A stretch of 64,000 nt of DNA from NCBI RefSeq assembly GCF_016918015.1, contig NZ_JAERMK010000012.1, forward strand, positions 109,462-173,461, read 5' to 3'. The DNA is from Glycomyces sp. YM15 (GTDB lineage Bacteria > Actinomycetota > Actinomycetes > Mycobacteriales > Micromonosporaceae). How positions within the stretch are numbered: the first letter of the stretch is position 1; each line of letters starts with the position of its first letter. Of this stretch, positions 33,683 to 41,912 are shown one piece after another. The notes under the pieces are model-generated. The model was not told where the DNA came from, searched no databases, and saw nothing but the letters and a program-made list of their open reading frames with translations. Both the position numbers and the translations under genes were made by a program.

Positions 33683-34389
33683 GTGGGTTCACGGTGCTGC
33701 CGGAGGTGGATGAGCCGCTTGCGGCGCGGGTGTACGTGGCGTTGCGGGCGGATCTGATGGCGGGGAAGTACGAGCCGGGGAAGCGGCTCGGTGAGGAGCG
33801 TCTGGCCGGGAACTACGGGGTGTCGCGGACGCCGGTGCGGGAGGCGTTGAGCCGTTTGGCGGCTGACGGCCTGGTGTCGCGTGAGGTGGACGGGTTGTAT
33901 CCGTATCGGCCGCGGATCGATCAGTTGAACGACTTGTACGAGGTGCGGTTGACGTTGGAGTTGCGGGGGTTGGCGCGGGCGGCGGCGGATCCGGAGGTCC
34001 GGCATGACGCGGATCTGCTGGGTCCGGAGTTGGAGCGGTGGTATGCGCTGCAGGCGTCGCCGCCGGAGCCGGGTGCGGGGATGGTCGACGCGGATGAGCG
34101 CTATCACCTGACGTTGCTGGCGGCTTCGGGCAATGTGCAGTTGGCGGAGTCGTTGAAGGTGGTGAACAACCGGATCCGGCCGGCGCGGATGTTCGACTAT
34201 TTCACGGCGGAGCGGATGGCGGCGACCATCGCCGAGCATATTGCGATCGCCGAGGGTGCGTTGGAGGGCCGTTACGGGGAGGCGACGGCGATTCTGACTC
34301 GGCATATCGAGACATCTAGGTCCATTGTGGTGGGTCGTGCTGAGGCGGCCCTGACGTGGGCGCATCTGGCGAACGCCGTCCGTCCCTGA
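33679..34389 (+). CDS. GntR-family (FCD) regulator of urea use
   Basis: 236 aa. Winged helix about 15-80 (RLGEERLAGNYGVSRTPVREALSRL) and a helical FCD ligand domain with metal-type residues (VDADERYHLTLLAASGN, IAEHIAIAEGALEG, RHIETS). Starts with ATGA overlapping urtE, so it is transcribed with its likely targets. Probably represses the operon until urea or a breakdown product binds. Coding is G/T-rich in third positions, unlike most genes here. Confidence 0.92.
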   Translation: MSGFTVLPEVDEPLAARVYVALRADLMAGKYEPGKRLGEERLAGNYGVSRTPVREALSRLAADGLVSREVDGLYPYRPRIDQLNDLYEVRLTLELRGLARAAADPEVRHDADLLGPELERWYALQASPPEPGAGMVDADERYHLTLLAASGNVQLAESLKVVNNRIRPARMFDYFTAERMAATIAEHIAIAEGALEGRYGEATAILTRHIETSRSIVVGRAEAALTWAHLANAVRP

Positions 34390-34404
34390 CCGCTGCCTTC
34401 TTCT

Positions 34405-37400
34405 GTGAGAGTGAGTTCTGTCGTGTTCGACCGCATCCTGATCGCCAACCGGGGCGAGATCTCCCGGCGTATCACGCGTACGGCCCATCGGCTCGGTGTC
34501 GCCACCGTCGCCGTCTATTCGGAGGCGGATGCGGCGTCGCTGCATGTGCGGGACGCCGATGCGGCGGTGTGCGTGGGTCCGGCGGCGCCGGCCGAGTCGT
34601 ATCTGAACGTTGATGCGATCTTGTCGGCGGCGAAGGACACCGGTGCGCAGGCGGTGCATCCGGGGTACGGGTTCCTGGCCGAGAACGCGGCGTTCGCGCG
34701 GCGTGTGGCCGAGGCCGGGCTGGTGTTCATCGGTCCGACTCCCGAGCAGCTCGAATTGTTCGGCGACAAGGTGCGGGCGCGGCGGGCCGCGACAGTGGCC
34801 GGTGTGCCGCTCGCGGCCGGGACGGCGGCGCTCGATTCGGTGGAGGCCGCGGTGTCCGCTGCGGCGCAGGTCGGGTACCCGGTGATCGTCAAGGCCTCCG
34901 CCGGGGGCGGCGGCATCGGGATGCGCGTCGCCGCGTCCGCAGGCGAGCTCGCGGAGGTGTTCGCGACGGTGAGGCGCCTGGCTGCGGACAATTTCGGTGA
35001 CGACGCGGTCTATCTCGAGCAGTATGTGCGCCGGGCCCGGCATGTGGAGGTCCAGGTGTTCGGTGACGGCGAGGGGCGTGTCGTGAGCCTGTCCGATCGT
35101 GACTGCACGCTGCAGCGGCGCCATCAGAAGGTCATCGAGGAGGCGCCCGCGCCGGGGCTGCCGGAGGCGGTGCGGGTGCAGATGCATGCGGCGGCGCGGT
35201 CGCTCGCGGCGGCCGCGAAGTACCGGTCGGCGGGGACGGTGGAGTTCATCTACGACCCCGAGCGTGAGGCGGCGTCGTTCCTGGAGTTCAATACGCGCCT
35301 GCAGGTCGAGCATCCGGTGACCGAGCAGATCCTGGGGATCGACTTGGTGGAGTGGATGATCCGCGCCGCTGCCGGCGACACCGGGTTCCTCGACGGGCTG
35401 CCCGAGTCGGGGCCCGCCGTGACCGGCGCGGCGGTGGAGGCGCGGGTCTACGCCGAAGACCCCGCCCGCGACCACCTGCCGTCCGCGGGCCTCCTCACCT
35501 GCGTCGACCTGCCCGAGCACGCCCGCGTGGACACGTGGATCGAACGGGGCGTCGACGTCCCGGCGACCTACGATCCGATGCTCGCCAAGATCATCACGGC
35601 AGGCGGCACCCGCGAGCAGGCGTGGGCGGCGCTGGCGGGGGCGTTGGGCGAGACCAGGATCGAGGGCGTCCACACCAACCTCGGCCAGTTGCAGGCCGCC
35701 GCCGTGGACGCGCGCGTCGCCGCCGTCGAGCACGACACCGGGACGGTGGCGTCGATCCGGGACGCGTCGCCGCGGATCGACGTGATCAGTGCCGGGGTGC
35801 TCACCACCGTGCAGGACTTCCCGGGCCGTGTCGGGTACTGGCAGGTGGGGGTGCCGCCGTCGGGACCGATGGACGACTACTCGTTCCGGCTGGGCAACCG
35901 GGCGCTCGGCAACCCTGAAGGCGTCCCGGGCCTCGAATGCACCATCGCGGGGCCCACGCTCAAGTTCGGTGTGGCCGTGACGGTGTGCGTGACGGGCGCG
36001 CCGGCGCCGGTGACCCTCGACGGTGCGCCGGTGCCGCAGTGGGAGCCGGTCGACGTCCCCGCCGGGGGCGTCCTCGCCGTCGGCGCGATCACCGACGCCG
36101 GCGCCCGCACCTATGTGCTCTTCCAAGGCGGCCTTGACGTCCCGACGTTCCTCGGCTCCGCCTCCACGTTCCCGCCCGGGCGCATCGGCGGCTACACCGG
36201 CGACCAGCTCCGCGTCGGCGACCGCCTCGTCCCCGCCGGCGCCTCCGGGCTGCGGGCGGGACCGGTGCCGGTGGTCGAGCGGCCCGAGTTCGGGCATGCG
36301 TGGACGCTCGCGGTCACGCCCGGGCCGCAGCCGGCCCCGCATTACTTCACGTTCGAGGACATGGAGCGGATCTACGCGGCCGACTGGTCGGTGCAGGTGC
36401 ATGCGGGACGGTCGGGTGTGCGGCTGGACGGGCCGCGGCCGGAGTGGGCGCGGGCCGACGGCGGTGAAGCCGGGCTGCACCCGTCCAATCTGCACGACAA
36501 CCCGTACTCGGTCGGGACCGTGAACTTCACCGGCGACACCCCCGCACTGCTCGGGCCCGACGGGCCGAGCCTGGGCGGGTTCGCGTGCCCGTTCACGGTG
36601 ACCACTTCGGACCGGTGGAAGCTGGGGCAGCTGCGGCCGGGGGACACGGTCCGGTTCCTGCCTGTCGGCGAAAGCGAAGCGGACCGGTTGCGGGCCGACC
36701 CCGTGGCCGCGCCCGTGCCGCTCGTGGGAGCGAAGGACGATACGGCGACGCTCGCCGCGGTCGAGGCCGGGGAGGATCGGCCCGCGGTCGCCTACCGGAG
36801 GGCCGGTGACGACGCGGTCCTTCTCGAGTACGGGCCGATGCACCTCGACCTGGGTCTGCGGATGCGGGTCGGGGCGCTCATGGACGCGCTCGCCGCGGCG
36901 GACCCGGCCGGGCTCATCGACACCACCCCCGGGGTGCGTTCGCTGCATTTGCATGTGGACCCCGATGTGCTGCCGATCCGGCGCCTGACGGGGCTGCTGG
37001 TGGAGTTGGAGCAGGACCTGCCCGACATCGCGGACATGACGGTGCCCTCGCGTGAGGTGCGGCTGCCGATCTCGTGGAACGACTCGGTCGTGGACGAGGC
37101 GATCGCCCGCTATTCGACGAACGTCCGCGACGACGCCCTCTTCAACCCCTCGAACATCGAGTTCATCCGCCGTGTCAACGGCCTCGGCTCGATCGAGGAG
37201 GTCGCGCAGATCGCGACCAGCGCCGAATGGCTCGTCTTGGGGCTGGGCGACGTCTATCTGGGGGCGCCGGCCGCCGTCCCCGTCGATCCGAGGCACCGGC
37301 TCGTCACGACCAAGTACAACCCGGCCCGGACCTGGACCGCCGAGGGCACCGTCGGTATCGGCGGGTCGTACATGTGCATCTACGGGATGGATTCGCCCGG

Positions 37401-37998
37401 CGGGTACCAGCTCGTCGGGCGGACCGCCCCCATTTGGGCGGGCCTGCGGGACCTCGCGTCGTTCCACGACGGCCTGCCGTGGCTGCTGCGGTTCTTCGAC
37501 CGGGTCGTCTTCGAGCGCGTCTCGGAGGAGGCGCTGGCCCATACCCGGCGTGAGCTCGCCGCCGGCCGGGCCGAGATCGACATCCGGCCCGGGCGGTTCG
37601 CCTACGCCGACTACCGGCGGCTGCTCGCCGACAACGCCGAGGAGATCGGGGCGTTCCGGGCGCGGCAGGCCGCGGCGTTCGAAGCCGAACGCGAGCGGTG
37701 GGCCGCCGCCGGTGAATTCGACCGCGACCACACCGAACCCGCGCCGCACCAAGGCGAGACGATCGCGCTCGAGTCCGGTGAGCACCTTGTCGAAGCGCCG
37801 ATGGCCGCCAGTGTGTGGCGGGTCAACGTCGAGGCGGGCGACACCGTGACCGCCGGCGACACCGTGGTCGTCCTTGAGGCGATGAAACTGGAGATGCCCG
37901 TGCCCGCCGGCGTCTCGGGCACGGTCACCCGCGTCCTCGCCCGGCCCGGCGAGCAGGCCGCGCCCGGCGCGCCGCTGCTCGTCATCGCCACCCCATGA
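34405..37998 (+). CDS. uca: Urea carboxylase
   Basis: About 1197 aa, biotin-dependent; urea + ATP + bicarbonate gives allophanate. Domains: biotin carboxylase (1-450: LIANRGEISRRI, KASAGGGGIGMR, EFNTRLQVEHPVTE), carboxyltransferase of AHS2/KipA type (about 455-770: GVLTTVQDFPGRVGYWQVGVPPSGPMDDYSF), AHS1/KipI type (about 805-1010), and C-terminal biotinyl domain with VLEAMKLEMP, biotin Lys about 1161. GTG starts at 34405, 34411 and 34423 are all possible; GTG 34423 (FDRILIANRG) fits homologues best. A guanidine carboxylase is an alternative, but urea transport and AtzF next to it favour urea. Confidence 0.93.
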   Translation: MRVSSVVFDRILIANRGEISRRITRTAHRLGVATVAVYSEADAASLHVRDADAAVCVGPAAPAESYLNVDAILSAAKDTGAQAVHPGYGFLAENAAFARRVAEAGLVFIGPTPEQLELFGDKVRARRAATVAGVPLAAGTAALDSVEAAVSAAAQVGYPVIVKASAGGGGIGMRVAASAGELAEVFATVRRLAADNFGDDAVYLEQYVRRARHVEVQVFGDGEGRVVSLSDRDCTLQRRHQKVIEEAPAPGLPEAVRVQMHAAARSLAAAAKYRSAGTVEFIYDPEREAASFLEFNTRLQVEHPVTEQILGIDLVEWMIRAAAGDTGFLDGLPESGPAVTGAAVEARVYAEDPARDHLPSAGLLTCVDLPEHARVDTWIERGVDVPATYDPMLAKIITAGGTREQAWAALAGALGETRIEGVHTNLGQLQAAAVDARVAAVEHDTGTVASIRDASPRIDVISAGVLTTVQDFPGRVGYWQVGVPPSGPMDDYSFRLGNRALGNPEGVPGLECTIAGPTLKFGVAVTVCVTGAPAPVTLDGAPVPQWEPVDVPAGGVLAVGAITDAGARTYVLFQGGLDVPTFLGSASTFPPGRIGGYTGDQLRVGDRLVPAGASGLRAGPVPVVERPEFGHAWTLAVTPGPQPAPHYFTFEDMERIYAADWSVQVHAGRSGVRLDGPRPEWARADGGEAGLHPSNLHDNPYSVGTVNFTGDTPALLGPDGPSLGGFACPFTVTTSDRWKLGQLRPGDTVRFLPVGESEADRLRADPVAAPVPLVGAKDDTATLAAVEAGEDRPAVAYRRAGDDAVLLEYGPMHLDLGLRMRVGALMDALAAADPAGLIDTTPGVRSLHLHVDPDVLPIRRLTGLLVELEQDLPDIADMTVPSREVRLPISWNDSVVDEAIARYSTNVRDDALFNPSNIEFIRRVNGLGSIEEVAQIATSAEWLVLGLGDVYLGAPAAVPVDPRHRLVTTKYNPARTWTAEGTVGIGGSYMCIYGMDSPGGYQLVGRTAPIWAGLRDLASFHDGLPWLLRFFDRVVFERVSEEALAHTRRELAAGRAEIDIRPGRFAYADYRRLLADNAEEIGAFRARQAAAFEAERERWAAAGEFDRDHTEPAPHQGETIALESGEHLVEAPMAASVWRVNVEAGDTVTAGDTVVVLEAMKLEMPVPAGVSGTVTRVLARPGEQAAPGAPLLVIATP

Positions 37999-38005
37999 CC
38001 ATCAA

Positions 38006-39700
38006 GTGAACGACCAGACAGGGGACCTCGTGAACAGTGCCAGCGCCACGCAGCGCGTCAAGGCCGCCCTCGCCCGTATCGCCGAGGCCGAACGGCCCGA
38101 GGCGTGGATCGCGGTGCGCGGTGCGGCGGACCTCCTCGCCGAGGCCGCGCGCATCGACGCCGCGGTGGCCGCAGGGGCGGTGTTGCCGCTCGCCGGGACG
38201 GTGTTCGCCGCGAAGGACAATATCGACGTCGCCGGTCTCGCGACCACCGCCGGCGCGCCGTCGTTCGCGTACACGCCGGGGCGGGACGCGACGGGGGTGG
38301 CGCGGTTGCGGGCGGCCGGGGCGGTCTGTCTGGGCAAGACCAACCTCGACCAGTTCGCGACCGGGCTGGTCGGCACGCGCAGTCCCTTTGGGGCGGTTCG
38401 TGCGGCGGCCGACCCGGAGTTGATCTCGGGCGGGTCGTCGTCGGGTTCGGCCGTGGTGGTCGCGCTCGGCATCGCCGATTTCGCGCTCGGCACCGACACG
38501 GCCGGGTCCGGGCGGGTCCCCGCCGCGCTCAACGGTCTGGTCGGGGTGAAGGCGACGCTCGGGCTCGTCCCGGTCGACGGCGTCGTCCCGGCCTGCGCCT
38601 CCTACGACTGCCTCACCGTGTTCGCCCCCGACCTCGCCCTGGCCGCCAAGGCCATGGGCGTCATGACCGGCCCGAGTGCGGCCGACCCGGCCTCCCGGTC
38701 CTGGCCCGCCGACACCGTGCTGGCCGCACCACCCGCGCCCAGGGTCGCGATCCCGCGCCCGGCCGACCTCGCCCCCCTCGACCCCGACTTCCGTCCCTTG
38801 TGGGAAGCCGCGGTCGACCGGTGCGAAGCCACTGGGGCCGAGACGATCGAGCTCGACGTGCAGCCGCTCCTCCAAGCCGCGCTCCTGCTGTATGAAGGCG
38901 CCCTGGTCGCGGAACGGTTCGCCGCCTTCGGCGCGCACCTCGACGCCGACGACACCGACCCCACGGTCGCCGCGATCGTGCGCGGCGCCCTCAAGTTCTC
39001 CGGCGCCGACCTCGTGGCCGACCAGCAGCGGCTCCGCAGCGCGCAGCAGCACGCAGCGTCCCTCCTGGACGGCTTCGACGCCCTGCTGCTGCCGACCGCG
39101 CCGCTGCACCCCACGCTCGCCGAGGTCGCGGCCGACCCCATCGGCGTCAACGCCCGCATGGGCACGTACACGAACTTCGTGAACCTCCTCGACATGGCCG
39201 CCGTCGCGATCCCCGCCGGGACCGCCGGCACGAAAGGGTTCGGGGTCAGCCTCATCGTCCCGGCCTTCCACGACCAGGTCGCGATCGACCTCGCCGCCCG
39301 AATCCTCGACACCCAGACGCCCCTGTACGCGCCGGCGGCGACCGAACTGGTCGTCTTCGGCGCCCACATGACCGGGATGCCGCTCAACCACCAGCTCACC
39401 GGGCTCGGCGCACGCTACGCCGGCGAAGTGCGGACCGCACCGGCGTACCGCATGTTCGCCCTCGACACCAAGCCGCCCAAGCCGTTCGTGATACGCGCCG
39501 ACGACGGCGCGAGCTTCCCCGGGGAGCGCTGGCAGCTCAGCCCCGCCGCACTCGGCCGGTTCCTCGCCGCGCTGCCGGCACCGATGAGTCTCGGCAACGT
39601 CGAACTCGAGGACGGCACCTGGGCCACCGGGTTCGTCGCCAACCAGGCTGCAGGCCAGGACATCACCGCTGCGGGCGGCTGGAGGGCGCACCGGCGGTGA
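38006..39700 (+). CDS. atzF: Allophanate hydrolase
   Basis: About 564 aa, starting 8 bp after uca. Splits allophanate to ammonia and CO2, completing the urea amidolyase route. N-terminal amidase-signature domain (about 20-430): AKDNIDVAG with catalytic Lys, SGGSSSGSAVVVALG with the cis-Ser, and DTAGSGRVPA with the nucleophile Ser. A C-terminal domain (about 445-555: ELVVFGAHMTGMPLNHQL) is typical of AtzF-type enzymes. GTG at 38006 overlaps nothing; GTG at 38030 has AGGGGA before it and may be the real start. In yeast this enzyme is fused to urea carboxylase; here it is separate. Confidence 0.94.
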   Translation: MNDQTGDLVNSASATQRVKAALARIAEAERPEAWIAVRGAADLLAEAARIDAAVAAGAVLPLAGTVFAAKDNIDVAGLATTAGAPSFAYTPGRDATGVARLRAAGAVCLGKTNLDQFATGLVGTRSPFGAVRAAADPELISGGSSSGSAVVVALGIADFALGTDTAGSGRVPAALNGLVGVKATLGLVPVDGVVPACASYDCLTVFAPDLALAAKAMGVMTGPSAADPASRSWPADTVLAAPPAPRVAIPRPADLAPLDPDFRPLWEAAVDRCEATGAETIELDVQPLLQAALLLYEGALVAERFAAFGAHLDADDTDPTVAAIVRGALKFSGADLVADQQRLRSAQQHAASLLDGFDALLLPTAPLHPTLAEVAADPIGVNARMGTYTNFVNLLDMAAVAIPAGTAGTKGFGVSLIVPAFHDQVAIDLAARILDTQTPLYAPAATELVVFGAHMTGMPLNHQLTGLGARYAGEVRTAPAYRMFALDTKPPKPFVIRADDGASFPGERWQLSPAALGRFLAALPAPMSLGNVELEDGTWATGFVANQAAGQDITAAGGWRAHRR

Positions 39701-39742
39701 CGCCCTAGCATGGGCGGACACCACCGACCCGAGGAGCGCACG

Positions 39743-39988
39743 ATGCGGGAACGCCACGACGTCCAGACCATGCACGCCATCGCCCGGGTCGAGCGCAAGC
39801 TCGACCTGATCATGCAGCACCTGGGCCTCCACTACGCCGCGCCCGCCGCACCGGACCCGATGGCCGCAGTGCACGAACACCTCCGCGCGGGGAAGAAGAT
39901 CCAGGCCATCAAGGTCTACCGCGAGATCACCGGCGTCGGCCTCAAAGAAGCCAAGGACGCGGTCGAACGCATGGAGGCCGGGTACTGA
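39743..39988 (+). CDS. Small protein with ribosomal L7/L12 C-terminal-like domain
   Basis: 81 aa. Residues 40-81 (GKKIQAIKVYREITGVGLKE, then AKDAVERMEAGY) match the globular C-terminal domain of ribosomal protein L7/L12, while residues 1-30 form a helix (ERHDVQTMHAIARVERKLDLIM). It lacks the N-terminal L10-binding domain, so it is not the ribosomal stalk protein. ATG at 39743 with GAGGAGC 6 nt upstream; promoter box TAGCAT at 39706. Monocistronic, after the urea operon. Role unknown. Confidence 0.8.
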   Translation: MRERHDVQTMHAIARVERKLDLIMQHLGLHYAAPAAPDPMAAVHEHLRAGKKIQAIKVYREITGVGLKEAKDAVERMEAGY

Positions 39989-40158
39989 GGCCGAGCCATC
40001 AGGCGGCGAGTCGGCGCGCTCAACGCAGCACCATGAACCGGGACCGACCGCAACGGCGATGCCCGCATCAACCCGGACCTGCGGCAACGACCGGCGACGA
40101 CACCCGTCCGGGGGCGTCGCCGGGCCGACCTGTCGCCCCCGTGTGCCACCATGCCCGA

Positions 40159-40911
40159 ATGGATTTCCCCACGCTCCAAGCACACCTGATCGCCGAAGCC
40201 GCCCGCCTGAAGACCGCCGCCGGTGCGGTCGCGCCGGACGCGACGGTGCCCACCTGCCCGGCATGGACCGCCGCCGACCTGCTCGACCACGTCACCGAGA
40301 CCTACGACCACAAGATCCAGTCGATGCGGCTCCTCAGGGCCCCGGGTGAGGACTTCCGGATCGCCCGGCCCGGGACCCCCGCCGAGCAGTTCGACACCGC
40401 ACTCGTCGACCTGCTCACCGAGTTCGAGCAGCGCGGGCCCGACAGTCTCGCCTACACCTGGTACGGGCCCGACCAGACCGTCGGATTCTGGATCCGGCGC
40501 ATGGCCCAGGAGACCCTCGTCCACCGCGTCGACGCCGAACTCGCCGCAGGTCAGGCCATCAGCCCCGTCGATCCCGCGCTGGCCGCCGACGGCATCGACG
40601 AGATGCTGCAGGTCATGCTCACGTGGGGCTCGCGCGCCTACCGCGACCAGATCGCCCCGGAGCTCAACGACGCCGACGGTCTCGCCGTCGCCCTCGACGA
40701 CGGCGAGCGGACGTGGACCGTACGCGTCGCAGCCGGCACCGTGACCGCGACTCCAGGCGCCGCGGGCGACGCGCAGGCCCGCGTGAGCGCCGACACCGGG
40801 ACGCTCCTGCTGTGGCTGTGGCGGCGGGTCCCCGCCGGTGCGGTGCGCATCGAGGGCGATGCCGATCGCGCTGTGGGCCTGTACGACCTGATCGGCGCGT
40901 TCGCGCAGTAG
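40159..40911 (+). CDS. Maleylpyruvate isomerase-family (mycothiol-dependent) protein
   Basis: 250 aa. N-terminal four-helix DinB-like domain with conserved VPTCPAWTAADLLDHVTETYDHK and a metal-type His (ETLVHRVDAE); the C-terminal part (ALDDGERTWTVRVAAG) is the domain seen in TIGR03083-type actinobacterial proteins. Likely a metal-dependent, mycothiol-linked transferase of unknown substrate. ATG at 40159 chosen by alignment to the family. The 170-bp gap before it shows only a GC-rich hairpin (40110-40140). Confidence 0.8.
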   Translation: MDFPTLQAHLIAEAARLKTAAGAVAPDATVPTCPAWTAADLLDHVTETYDHKIQSMRLLRAPGEDFRIARPGTPAEQFDTALVDLLTEFEQRGPDSLAYTWYGPDQTVGFWIRRMAQETLVHRVDAELAAGQAISPVDPALAADGIDEMLQVMLTWGSRAYRDQIAPELNDADGLAVALDDGERTWTVRVAAGTVTATPGAAGDAQARVSADTGTLLLWLWRRVPAGAVRIEGDADRAVGLYDLIGAFAQ

Positions 40912-40951
40912 CGGGGACCGGTGGATGTGACGGTCACTCGCGGGGTTCGGG

Positions 40952-40957
40952 TAGGGT
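40952..40957 (+). promoter_or_regulatory. -10 box for a leaderless transcript
   Basis: TAGGGT ends 7 nt before the ATG at 40965; no Shine-Dalgarno sequence is present. Confidence 0.5.
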
Positions 40958-40964
40958 CGCGGCC

Positions 40965-41408
40965 ATGCAACCCCAGCCGCAGCCCACGGTCCGCCGCGCG
41001 CTGATCGCCGCCGTCTGGCTCGCGTGCGTCTTCGGCGGGCTCATCGCCGCCGTGTGGGCCGTCGGCTGGGCCCTCGAAGGCGGGCCCCAGCCGGGCGTGG
41101 ACACCGTCGAAGGGGCGACGCACCTGTCGTTCCCGGCCGGCACCGAGGTCACCGATGCCGACCTGACGCAGATGGAGTCGCCGACTCCCGGGGACCGGGC
41201 CGAGGTCACCGTCGAGATCCCCGCGGACGCCTTCGACGACTTCCTCGCCGACAACGCGATGGCGACCCCGCTCCTGGCAGGGATGACCCCGAACGGCACT
41301 GCCACGGGGACGATCCCGGCCGGATGCACCGACGAGATCTGCTACGCCGCCAGCATCATCGTCGACGACGACAGGGTGACCGTCCAGCTCAAGGTCACGC
41401 TCATCTGA
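40965..41408 (+). CDS. Hypothetical membrane-anchored protein (147 aa)
   Basis: One N-terminal membrane span (about 12-36), then an extracytoplasmic domain of about 110 residues with alternating acidic beta strands (ATHLSFPAGTEVTDADL, AEVTVEIPADAFDDFLADN) and one Cys pair (GCTDEICYA), probably a disulfide. Type II membrane orientation likely. No family recognised. Predicted leaderless. Convergent with ogt, 12 bp apart. Confidence 0.7.
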   Translation: MQPQPQPTVRRALIAAVWLACVFGGLIAAVWAVGWALEGGPQPGVDTVEGATHLSFPAGTEVTDADLTQMESPTPGDRAEVTVEIPADAFDDFLADNAMATPLLAGMTPNGTATGTIPAGCTDEICYAASIIVDDDRVTVQLKVTLI

Positions 41409-41420
41409 GCGCCGGGTGCC

Positions 41421-41912
41421 TCAGGCGAACAGGGCGGGCTCGCCGCGTTCGAGCGACAGCAGCCGCTCCTTGCGCCACAGGCCCCCGGCGTAGCCGGTGA
41501 GTTTCCCGTTCGCGCCGATCACCCGGTGGCAGGGGACGACGATCGCGATCGGGTTGCGGCCGTTGGCCAGACCGACCGCGCGCACGGCCTTGCGGTCCCC
41601 GATCCGCTCCGCGACGTCCATATAGGACACGGTTTCGCCGTAGGGGATGCGGCACAGCTCGTCCCACACGCGGCGCTGGAAATCAGTGCCGCGGGCCGCC
41701 AGCGGCAGGTCGAACTCCTTGAGCTCGCCCTTGAAGTAGGCCTCGAGCTGGTCGACGGCGGCCTCCAGGACCGGCGTCGCCTCCTCCGGGCCCCACGCGT
41801 CCTTGATCTCCTCGACGCCCATGTGGACGTAGGTGACGCCCGTGTCGACCGCCGCGACGGCCAAGCGCCCCAACGGGGACTCCATCGTCAGATGCCTCGC
41901 GCTGGTGTTCAT
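41421..41912 (-). CDS. ogt: Methylated-DNA-[protein]-cysteine S-methyltransferase
   Basis: 163 aa, O6-alkylguanine-DNA alkyltransferase. Helix-turn-helix segment RIPYGETVSYMDVAERIG, Asn hinge GLANGRNP, and active-site VPCHRVIG with acceptor Cys128. Its ATG overlaps the stop of the upstream Ada/AlkA fusion (ATGA), so both repair proteins are made together. The fusion lacks an alkyltransferase domain; Ogt supplies it. Confidence 0.96.
   Translation of the reverse strand: MNTSARHLTMESPLGRLAVAAVDTGVTYVHMGVEEIKDAWGPEEATPVLEAAVDQLEAYFKGELKEFDLPLAARGTDFQRRVWDELCRIPYGETVSYMDVAERIGDRKAVRAVGLANGRNPIAIVVPCHRVIGANGKLTGYAGGLWRKERLLSLERGEPALFA

Noticed and set aside
34390..34404. Guanidine-I (ykkC) or other riboswitch before the urea carboxylase
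   Set aside because: Only 15 bp separate gntR and uca, and the urtA leader lacks the conserved ykkC sequence blocks.
33226..37785. 1519-codon minus-strand open frame opposite the urea carboxylase
   Set aside because: Its sequence is the mirror of the carboxylase codons with repeated Arg/His/Asp-Arg runs and no domain; the plus strand has all biotin carboxylase motifs.
40110..40140. GC-rich hairpin GGGGGCG/CGCCCCC before the maleylpyruvate isomerase-like gene
   Set aside because: Seven-bp stem with a long loop; such pairs are frequent by chance at this G+C content.
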